A stretch of DNA of 5,453 nucleotides from CAZFUY01 sp964522445 (lineage in GTDB: Bacteria; Pseudomonadota; Gammaproteobacteria; SZUA-229): positions 1-5,453 of the forward strand of contig CAZFUY010000143.1 in assembly GCA_964522445.1 (NCBI GenBank), read 5' to 3'. How positions within the stretch are numbered: the stretch's first letter is position 1; the number at the start of each line of letters is the position of its first letter. Made by a program: the position numbers and the translations under genes. The notes below the pieces were generated by a model that ran no database searches, was not told the origin of the DNA, and saw only the letters and a program-made list of their open reading frames with translations. Positions 1 through 5,056 of this stretch are shown one piece after another.

Positions 1-505
1 GAGTGAAGAGATAATCTTTTTTGGCTGTCTCTTTATTTATGGTCGCTGCCGCACTGAATGAACGGTAATCATTCTCTACTGAAACGGCAGCATTGTAATC
101 AACTGACCAGTTGTCTTTATAAGTGCGTGTCCAGGTGAGGCTATTTGCTAAACGTGTATCATCAAATTTACCCAGCGCCTTTGCGTTAGGATCCGAAATC
201 GCTGTGCCACCACCACCAGACGCGCCTGTAACGGTATTGCTACCCCCGCTACCTTTTACCGCACCAGAAGGCGTAGAACCAGACATGGTATCGAGTACGA
301 CCTGTATATTCACTCGATCTTTATCCGAAACATCACCACCAACAGCAGCAACAAATTTTGCTACGCTAACGCGATCATCATCTTCGTTGTAATACAAAAA
401 GGAAGTATCAATTTCCCAGGAGTTTTCGAGCGCCAAAGCGGTTCCACTTTGCTGTGACAGTAAAGTGCAGGTTGCTAAAGTCAGTTTATTCTTGATTGAT
501 TTCAT
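1..505 (-). CDS. DUF3570-like exported protein, N-terminal part (cut by window edge)
   Basis: Reading down from the ATG at 505-503, the frame stays open for 168 codons to the left edge, so the C-terminal half or more is missing (I recall the family as roughly 400 residues). Residues 1-25 look like a Sec signal peptide: basic start MKSIKNK, a modest hydrophobic core, and a likely cut after TALA before LENSW. The mature start has the acidic stretch LYYNEDDDRVSVAK (38-50), then VNIQVVLDTMSGSTPSGAV (65-83) and FDDTRLANSLTW (114-125). I recognise this order as DUF3570. Residues 122-168 alternate polar and apolar with many aromatics, as in outer-membrane beta strands, so a barrel in the outer membrane is inferred, not shown. 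Residues 84-103 are a Gly/Ser/Thr-rich low-complexity loop. The gene lies 68 nt downstream of the DUF4266-like gene on the same strand, the usual order for this pair. The ribosome site is weak (AGAGAAG close to the ATG), which suggests co-expression with the upstream gene. The biochemical function is unknown to me. Confidence 0.82.
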   Translation of the reverse strand, partial: MKSIKNKLTLATCTLLSQQSGTALALENSWEIDTSFLYYNEDDDRVSVAKFVAAVGGDVSDKDRVNIQVVLDTMSGSTPSGAVKGSGGSNTVTGASGGGGTAISDPNAKALGKFDDTRLANSLTWTRTYKDNWSVDYNAAVSVENDYRSFSAAATINKETAKKDYLFT

Positions 506-573
506 GTGCTTCTCTAGTAGTTGGTGCTCTCTAATATTGCTGCTTTATTAATGGCTGTGATTAGATACTGTGA

Positions 574-807
574 CTAATTGCAGCCGCAACCACCACCGCC
601 AACACTATTGCCGCCTGTTGATGCCTCTTTACTAAAAAAAATGTGGTCATCACTAAATGAATACATCTTGTCCTGCGGAATTTGCATTGCTTGTTTGGCA
701 AGAATGTCTTTTTCCCAGGGTTTTACATTTTCTTTAACTGTCATATTGGTGAGTGCTGAGCATGCAGAAGTGAGTAAGCAGGTTAAAATAATTAATGTTT
801 TTTGCAT
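574..807 (-). CDS. DUF4266-like small lipoprotein with C-terminal Gly/Cys tail
   Basis: A 77-residue protein with a short N-terminal export signal (MQKTLIILTCLLTSAC). Cys16 is the likely lipidated residue, although the lipobox is imperfect (T-S-A-C, with Leu at -4 rather than -3). The body carries VKPWEKDILAKQAMQ (residues 28-42) and DDHIFFSKEASTGG (53-66), and it ends in GGGGCGCN. The PWE...LAK, H-x-FFSKEA and glycine-rich Cys-x-Cys ending are hallmarks of DUF4266. The start is well supported: AAAGGTGG (complement of 818-825) lies 10 nt before the ATG. The stop is TAG at 576-574. The gene precedes the DUF3570-like gene with a 68-nt gap and no visible terminator, so the two probably form a two-gene operon. 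The product is predicted to be a membrane-anchored periplasmic lipoprotein. The CxC tail could bind metal, form a disulfide or be modified, but nothing here decides between these. An open frame on the opposite strand over the same bases is a shadow. Confidence 0.85.
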   Translation of the reverse strand: MQKTLIILTCLLTSACSALTNMTVKENVKPWEKDILAKQAMQIPQDKMYSFSDDHIFFSKEASTGGNSVGGGGCGCN

Positions 808-861
808 GATATAATATCCACCTTTGAATTAAATGCTTCTGTCTCTCTTTGTAAAATGTTT

Positions 862-890
862 ATCATATAAATCAGTGTGTTAAATGTTAT
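862..890 (-). promoter_or_regulatory. Candidate sigma70-like promoter for the DUF4266/DUF3570 pair
   Basis: On the minus strand, ATAACA (890-885) and TATGAT (867-862) are separated by 17 nt. They match the -35 consensus at 4 of 6 bases and the -10 at 5 of 6. Transcription would start near 855, giving a leader of about 48 nt before the ATG at 807. The region is very AT-rich, so chance matches are common. A perfect TATAAT also occurs on this strand at 947-942, but it lacks a good -35. Confidence 0.3.
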
Positions 891-1024
891 TTTTAATGTG
901 ACTTATTTGGGTCGTGTGTTCTTTAGAATTTAGTTAAAATTATTATAGACGCTGAATTATAAAAGAGAGTGAATATTGGATTTTTGTGTCATGTTTTCAA
1001 CATTCATTATTATTGTGAAATATG

Positions 1025-1067
1025 CGATGGGTTTAAGCACGTACCACATTCACTGCAAAATCCATCG
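1025..1067. other. Imperfect hairpin in the intergenic region
   Basis: CGATGG (1025-1030) pairs with CCATCG (1062-1067). The stem continues through a G-T pair (1031/1061) and TTT/AAA (1032-1034 with 1058-1060). After a small asymmetric bulge, GCA (1037-1039) pairs with TGC (1054-1056). That gives about 10 nearly continuous pairs plus a 3-bp upper stem. No T-tract follows on either strand, so it does not look like an intrinsic terminator. It could be part of an untranslated leader or small RNA, or chance. Confidence 0.3.
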
Positions 1068-1203
1068 ATGAGACTGGATCATTTATCTAAAGTTGCAACA
1101 AGTCATGTTTATTTTGGTGTTTCAGAGAGTGGCTTTATATCAGTTCATAGGTTAGTGATAGAGATGAGACTCCAATGGATAAATAATTTTTTTTCAAAAT
1201 CAA

Positions 1204-1233
1204 TTCAATAAAAAGAATTTTCTTTTCTATACT
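1204..1233 (+). promoter_or_regulatory. Candidate promoter for the manC operon, with internal dyad
   Basis: TATACT (1228-1233) is a 5-of-6 match to the -10 box. The best -35 is the weak TTCAAT (1204-1209), 18 nt upstream. Transcription would start near 1240, leaving a leader of about 33 nt. The perfect inverted repeat AAAAGAA-TT-TTCTTTT (1211-1226) fills the spacer. This is a position where a regulator could bind, and a poor -35 would fit an activated promoter. The sequence is low-complexity A/T, so the dyad may be chance. Confidence 0.3.
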
Positions 1234-1272
1234 CAAACAGATATTAATTAAATCACAAGTGGAATATAAAAA

Positions 1273-2691
1273 ATGATAATGCCCGTCGTTTTATCAGGTG
1301 GTTCTGGGACGAGATTGTGGCCACTCTCCAGGAAATCACATCCTAAACAATTACTGCCTTTATTAAATGAGACATCATTATTACAAGATACAATTAATCG
1401 TTTACAGGGATTGGAGAGTATTGATGATGTCGTTGTTATATGTAATGAGGATTATCGTTTTATGGTTGCAGAGCAGGCGCATTCCGCCAATGTTGGGACG
1501 AGCGCAATTATTCTGGAACCTGTAGGTCGTAACACTGCACCTGCAATTGCACTTGCGGCGTTTAATGCACTACAAAAAAATGAAGACACGATTTTGCTTG
1601 TGCTGCCAGCCGATCATGATATTCGGAATGTAGAGGCATTTCACACAGCGCTTGGTGTTGGTTTGCAGCAAGCCTTAAATAATCAATTTGTTACTTTTGG
1701 CATTGTCCCTAATAGCCCTGAAACGGGTTATGGATATATTAAGTCAGCAAAGGAAGTTGCTGTAAATGAAGTGTCTAGCATTGAAAAATTTGTTGAAAAA
1801 CCTGATTTGCAAACGGCAACGACTTATCTTAATGAAGGTGGCTACTACTGGAATAGTGGCATGTTTATGTTTAAAGCCGAAGAGTATTTGAATGCTTTGA
1901 AAGAATTTGCGCCTGAAATATACAGTGCAAGTCATCAGGCAATGAATACGGCAGAAAGGGATATGGATTTTATCCGTGTAGGGGCTGAAGCGTTTAAACA
2001 ATGCCCCGGTGATTCTATTGATTATGCAGTGATGGAAAAAGTAAGTAATGCGGTCGTTATTCCTGTCGATATTGGTTGGAGTGATGTTGGTTCATGGTCA
2101 GCATTACATGATATTGGTGATCAAGATGAAAATAAAAATATTTTTATCGGTGATACTAAAAGTGTTTCAACTAAAAATACTTATGTGAGAGCAGATCATA
2201 AATTAGTTACAACACTGGGTGTGGAAAATTTAATTATTGTCGATACTGACGATGCCTTACTCGTTGCCGACAAAAGTCATGTGCAAGATATAAAAGAAAT
2301 TGTGGAATCACTAGCAGCTGAAAACAGGGAAGAGGTCGTTTTACATAAACGGGTATGCCGACCCTGGGGTTGTTATCAGGGAATCGATCATTCAGATCGT
2401 TTTCAGGCTAAACGTATAACAGTTAATCCAGGTGCTATATTGTCTCTACAGTTACATCATCATCGTGCAGAACACTGGATTGTGGTTAATGGCACAGCAA
2501 GAGTAACAAAAGGTGAAGAGACCTTTATATTGTCTGAGAATGAATCAACGTATATTCCGCTTGGGACAAAACACAGATTAGAAAACATTGGAAAAATTCC
2601 TTTGGAATTAATAGAAGTTCAAACAGGCAGTTATCTTGGAGAAGATGACATTGTTCGTTTTGATGATATTTATGGCAGAGAAGAAAAGTAG
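1273..2691 (+). CDS. manC: Mannose-1-phosphate guanylyltransferase / mannose-6-phosphate isomerase (type II, bifunctional)
   Basis: A 472-residue cytoplasmic enzyme of the ManC/AlgA/CpsB/WbpW family, of normal full length. The N-terminal nucleotidyltransferase domain (about 1-290) makes GDP-mannose from mannose-1-P and GTP. It shows GGSGTRLWPLSR (9-20) with PKQ (24-26), EPVGRNTAPAI (82-92), LPADH (111-115), FVEKP (173-177), YWNSGMF (192-198), SIDYAVMEK (249-257) and GWSDVGSW (268-275). The C-terminal cupin domain (about 355-472) interconverts fructose-6-P and mannose-6-P. It carries RPWG (363-366), RFQAKRITVNPG (376-387), QLHHHRAEHW (393-402, the metal-binding motif) and YIPLGTKHRLEN (427-438). 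No key residue is missing in either domain, so both activities are predicted. Phosphomannomutase is not in the window and must come from elsewhere. The start at 1273 gives the usual MI-PV-LSGG beginning, with AGTGGA (1258-1263) 9 nt upstream; ATG at 1279 is a less likely alternative. It is the first gene of the plus-strand polysaccharide run, 43 nt before the epimerase. The symbols algA, cpsB or wbpW would be equally valid. Confidence 0.96.
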   Translation: MIMPVVLSGGSGTRLWPLSRKSHPKQLLPLLNETSLLQDTINRLQGLESIDDVVVICNEDYRFMVAEQAHSANVGTSAIILEPVGRNTAPAIALAAFNALQKNEDTILLVLPADHDIRNVEAFHTALGVGLQQALNNQFVTFGIVPNSPETGYGYIKSAKEVAVNEVSSIEKFVEKPDLQTATTYLNEGGYYWNSGMFMFKAEEYLNALKEFAPEIYSASHQAMNTAERDMDFIRVGAEAFKQCPGDSIDYAVMEKVSNAVVIPVDIGWSDVGSWSALHDIGDQDENKNIFIGDTKSVSTKNTYVRADHKLVTTLGVENLIIVDTDDALLVADKSHVQDIKEIVESLAAENREEVVLHKRVCRPWGCYQGIDHSDRFQAKRITVNPGAILSLQLHHHRAEHWIVVNGTARVTKGEETFILSENESTYIPLGTKHRLENIGKIPLELIEVQTGSYLGEDDIVRFDDIYGREEK

Positions 2692-2719
2692 ATAAGTAGA
2701 TTAAGTAGATAAGTATAAG
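2686..2719 (+). repeat. Short tandem repeat at the manC-epimerase junction
   Basis: AAGTAGAT occurs three times almost head to tail (2686-2693, 2694-2701, 2703-2710), with one extra T before the third copy. A decayed fourth unit, AAGTATAAG (2711-2719), runs into the ribosome site of the next gene. The first copy contains the manC stop codon (TAG 2689-2691). It probably arose by slippage and could vary in copy number between strains. Confidence 0.7.
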
Positions 2720-2734
2720 GAGTATGAGGAAAGC

Positions 2735-3652
2735 ATGAAAGCATTAGTGACAGGCGGAGCAGGTTTTATTGGCTCCCATATAGTAGATCGGTTATTAAAA
2801 GATGGGCATGAAGTTGTTGTGCTCGATGATTTTTCAACGGGGCATAGACATAATTTACCTGAACATAATAAATTAACAGTAGTTGAAGGTGATATTAGCA
2901 ACTTTGATACTGTTAAGCAGTGCATGGAAGATATCGACTGGATTTTTCATAAAGCAGCTGTTGCTTCCGTGCCGAGAACAGTTAACGACCCAATAGGAAG
3001 CACGGCTATAAATTATCAGGGAACACTGCATTTACTGGAGGCGGCAAGACACAGTAACGTTAAACGAATGGTGTTCGCATCAAGTGCTGCGCTATATGGC
3101 GACGAGCCAACATTGCCTAAGATCGAAACTATGTGTCCAGTGGCGTTATCACCTTATGCCGTGGATAAAATGGCATCAGAATTTGCCTGTGGCATGTATA
3201 CAAAACTGTATGGTGTGGAAACCGTTTGTTTAAGATATTTTAATGTGTACGGACCTAAACAGGATCCGTCATCACCGTATTCAGGTGTGATTTCGATTTT
3301 CACTGATAAACTTAAGAATAAAGAAGTCCCCAGTATTTTTGGGGATGGCGAACAAACCAGAGATTTTGTTTTTGTTAGTGATGTCGTTGAAGCCAATATG
3401 AAAGCAATAACGACAACAGAAGGAGTGGGGCAGTTTTACAATATTGCAACAGGCCATAAAATCACATTAAACAAATTATTAGAAGTTTTGTATGAGATTT
3501 ATGGAATGGATTTTGATGTGAATTATGGAGAAACAAGGCAAGGTGATATTAAAGATTCTTACGCTTTAGTAGAAAAAGCGAATTCAATATTAAACTGGAA
3601 TGCAGAGATTGAATTAAAGCATGGATTGAAATTACTTTGCGATAGCTTGTAA
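2735..3652 (+). CDS. NAD-dependent nucleotide-sugar 4-epimerase, extended SDR family (GalE/WbpP-like)
   Basis: A 305-residue extended short-chain dehydrogenase/reductase, predicted to epimerise C4 of a UDP-sugar (UDP-Glc/UDP-Gal, or UDP-GlcNAc/UDP-GalNAc). The Rossmann start is GGAGFIGSH (7-15), with acidic DD at 31-32 for the NAD ribose. AAVASVPRTVNDP (74-86) follows, then SSAALYG (116-122) with Ser117 catalytic. The YxxxK pair is Tyr141/Lys145 (YAVDK), and the substrate side has RYFNVYGP (167-174) and GDGEQTRDFVFVSDV (203-217). The SVPRT-x-x-DP element resembles the WbpP/Gne-type GlcNAc epimerases more than E. coli GalE. The substrate cannot be fixed by reading, so I give no symbol. At about 305 residues it matches the compact members and lacks the longer C-terminus of WbpP itself. 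Two Shine-Dalgarno-like stretches precede the ATG: AAGGAG (2717-2722, 12 nt away) and GAGG (2726-2729, 5 nt away). It lies 43 nt after manC and is probably co-transcribed. Its product would supply Gal- or GalNAc-type residues to the same polymer. Confidence 0.9.
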   Translation: MKALVTGGAGFIGSHIVDRLLKDGHEVVVLDDFSTGHRHNLPEHNKLTVVEGDISNFDTVKQCMEDIDWIFHKAAVASVPRTVNDPIGSTAINYQGTLHLLEAARHSNVKRMVFASSAALYGDEPTLPKIETMCPVALSPYAVDKMASEFACGMYTKLYGVETVCLRYFNVYGPKQDPSSPYSGVISIFTDKLKNKEVPSIFGDGEQTRDFVFVSDVVEANMKAITTTEGVGQFYNIATGHKITLNKLLEVLYEIYGMDFDVNYGETRQGDIKDSYALVEKANSILNWNAEIELKHGLKLLCDSL

Positions 3653-3693
3653 TTTTTTGGTGATAGATAGTTTGTGATTTTGCATTAATTAAG

Positions 3694-3722
3694 TTGAATG
3701 ATAGAAAAGTTAACAATAGAAT
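3694..3722 (+). promoter_or_regulatory. Candidate internal sigma70-like promoter before ugd
   Basis: TTGAAT (3694-3699) and TAGAAT (3717-3722) are exactly 17 nt apart, matching the -35 consensus at 4 of 6 and the -10 at 5 of 6. Transcription would begin near 3729, about 20 nt before the ugd ATG. It lies in a 96-bp gap, the longest in the plus-strand run, where no terminator hairpin is visible. It is the best promoter match I found in the window, but the AT-rich context makes false hits easy. Confidence 0.4.
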
Positions 3723-3748
3723 TTAAAAGTATAAAATAGGAATAGAAT

Positions 3749-5053
3749 ATGAATGTTGTAATGATTGGCTCAGGTTATGTAGGTCTTGTATCAGGTGCAT
3801 GTTTTGCAGAATTTGGTGCAAATGTAACGTGTATTGACAAAGATGAAAGTAAAATTAATGCTTTGCTTAATGGGAAAATCCCTATCTATGAACCTGGTCT
3901 GGATGATTTTGTAGCTAAAAATATTAAGGCAGGACGTCTTGGTTTTTCGACTGAACTCAAAGAAAAAGTAAGTGAAGCTGATTTAGTTTTTATAGCTGTT
4001 GGTACACCGACAAGACGTGGCGACGGGCATGCAGATTTACAATATGTTTATGCTGCCGCAGAAGAACTTGCCGCATATTTAAAAGGTTATACGGTTATTG
4101 TAGATAAATCGACCGTTCCTGTAGGTACTGCTCGACAGGTGCATCGAGTTATCAGTCAGGCGAATCCAGATGCTGATTTTGATGTGGCGTCTAATCCTGA
4201 ATTTTTAAGAGAAGGTTCAGCACTTGATGATTTTATGCGGCCTGATCGAGTCGTGTTAGGTGTGGAATCTGAACGTGCTGAAGCGCTATTACGAGAATTA
4301 TATCGACCACTTAATTTAATTGAAGCACCAATACACGTAACCAATTTAGAAAGTGCTGAGCTTATTAAATATGCAGCAAATGCATTTCTTGCGACAAAAA
4401 TCAGCTTCATCAATGAAATGTCACAGCTGTGCGAAAATGTGGGTGCTGATGTGCATTCAGTTGCCAAAGGTATGGGGCTTGATGGCCGCATCGGTAAGAA
4501 ATTTTTACACGCGGGCCCAGGTTATGGCGGCTCATGTTTTCCAAAAGACACGCTTGCGCTTATACGTATAGCGCAAGAGCATGGATCATCTAGCCGAATA
4601 GTAGAGGCTGTTGTTGAAGTTAATGCATCACAAAAAGCCAGAATGGTTTCAAAAATACGTAAAGCACTGGGTGGGTCTGAATCAGGTAAAACAATTGCAG
4701 TGCTTGGGCTTACCTTTAAACCTGAAACAGATGATATGCGCGATTCACCATCGCTCGCAATATTGCCAGCACTGGCTGATAAAGGTGCAATAATACAGGC
4801 GCATGATCCTGAAGGAACAGAAGAAGCGAAGCCTTTATTGCCAGACAGTATCAAATATTGTGATTCAGTTTATGAGACTTTCGAAAATGCCGACGTGGTC
4901 GTTTTGATGACAGAATGGAATCAATACCGAGCATTAGATCTTGAAAAAGTTAAGAGCATGATGAAAGGTAATGTGTTTGTTGATCTTAGAAATGTATACG
5001 AAAAAAATGTAATGGAGCAGAAAGGGTTTGAATACCACTGTGTAGGAAGATAA
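3749..5053 (+). CDS. ugd: UDP-glucose 6-dehydrogenase
   Basis: A 434-residue cytoplasmic enzyme that oxidises UDP-glucose to UDP-glucuronate with two NAD+. It is full length for the bacterial Ugd/TuaD/RkpK type. The N-terminal NAD domain has GSGYVG (7-12) and Asp30. Further on are VGTPT (84-88), STVPVGT (121-127, Thr122), and NPEFLREG (149-156, with Glu151 and Glu155). The central helix is KYAANAFLATKISFINE (207-223), with Lys207 and Asn211. The catalytic cysteine is Cys263 in GPGYGGSCFPKD (256-267), with Asp267. The C-terminal UDP-binding domain has GLTFKPETDDMRDSP (320-334). All catalytic residues are present with normal spacing, which separates it from UDP-ManNAc/GlcNAc dehydrogenase relatives. 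AGGA (3738-3741), 7 nt before the ATG, supports the start. The stop is followed 3 nt later by a UDP-glucuronate epimerase that would use its product. Open frames in other phases and on the opposite strand within this gene are shadows. Confidence 0.96.
   Translation: MNVVMIGSGYVGLVSGACFAEFGANVTCIDKDESKINALLNGKIPIYEPGLDDFVAKNIKAGRLGFSTELKEKVSEADLVFIAVGTPTRRGDGHADLQYVYAAAEELAAYLKGYTVIVDKSTVPVGTARQVHRVISQANPDADFDVASNPEFLREGSALDDFMRPDRVVLGVESERAEALLRELYRPLNLIEAPIHVTNLESAELIKYAANAFLATKISFINEMSQLCENVGADVHSVAKGMGLDGRIGKKFLHAGPGYGGSCFPKDTLALIRIAQEHGSSSRIVEAVVEVNASQKARMVSKIRKALGGSESGKTIAVLGLTFKPETDDMRDSPSLAILPALADKGAIIQAHDPEGTEEAKPLLPDSIKYCDSVYETFENADVVVLMTEWNQYRALDLEKVKSMMKGNVFVDLRNVYEKNVMEQKGFEYHCVGR
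5044..5047 (+). promoter_or_regulatory. Ribosome binding site of the downstream epimerase, inside ugd
   Basis: AGGA at 5044-5047 lies within the last ugd codons, 9 nt before the ATG at 5057. With the stop at 5051-5053 and a 3-nt gap, ribosomes finishing ugd can re-start directly, which points to translational coupling and matched amounts of the two enzymes. Confidence 0.6.
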
Positions 5054-5056
5054 TAA

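Larger units (their letters stand above)
808..1272. other. 465-bp divergent intergenic region, no supported gene
   Basis: This AT-rich spacer separates the minus-strand DUF4266/DUF3570 pair from the plus-strand polysaccharide genes, so it must hold outward-facing promoters for both. Visible content is a candidate minus-strand promoter (862-890), an imperfect hairpin (1025-1067), a 9-bp direct repeat GATGAGACT at 1067-1075 and 1163-1171 (possibly chance), and a 7-bp perfect dyad beside a TATACT box (1211-1233). One 80-codon frame opens with GTG at 969, but it lacks a proper ribosome site and resembles no protein I know, so I do not call it. I see no tRNA, no convincing terminator and no recognisable insertion-sequence end. 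Confidence 0.6.

Noticed and set aside
123..392. 89-codon plus-strand open frame rich in Pro, Ser and Thr
   Set aside because: It is the antisense shadow of the DUF3570-like gene; the proline runs are the complement of its glycine-rich loop.
578..814. 78-codon plus-strand open frame opposite the small lipoprotein
   Set aside because: It is antisense to the DUF4266-like gene, which has a good ribosome site, an export signal and a family match. The Pro-rich start is the complement of the glycine tail.
1067..1171. 9-bp direct repeat GATGAGACT at 1067-1075 and 1163-1171 as possible operators or insertion footprints
   Set aside because: One repeat pair of this length is roughly expected by chance in about 465 bp, and no inverted ends or mobile gene accompany it.
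969..1211. 80-codon plus-strand open frame starting with GTG in the intergenic region
   Set aside because: There is no properly spaced ribosome site, the composition is unlike a normal protein, I recognise no motif, and it lies where promoters are expected. Frames of this length are common by chance.
1186..1226. T-rich stretch before manC as an intrinsic terminator
   Set aside because: The T-run at about 1187-1194 is not preceded by a GC-rich stem, and no plus-strand gene upstream needs termination.
1744..2001. Minus-strand open frame inside manC
   Set aside because: It is a shadow within a full-length, motif-complete gene.
2724..2738. Five-codon mini frame ATG AGG AAA GCA TGA overlapping the epimerase start
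   Set aside because: AAGGAG ends only 1 nt before this ATG, too close for initiation; it most likely arises by chance from the ribosome-site sequence.
4156..4854. Two minus-strand frames of about 110 codons and plus-strand frames in other phases inside ugd
   Set aside because: All overlap the complete ugd reading frame, have no recognisable motifs and are explained as shadows of its codon bias.
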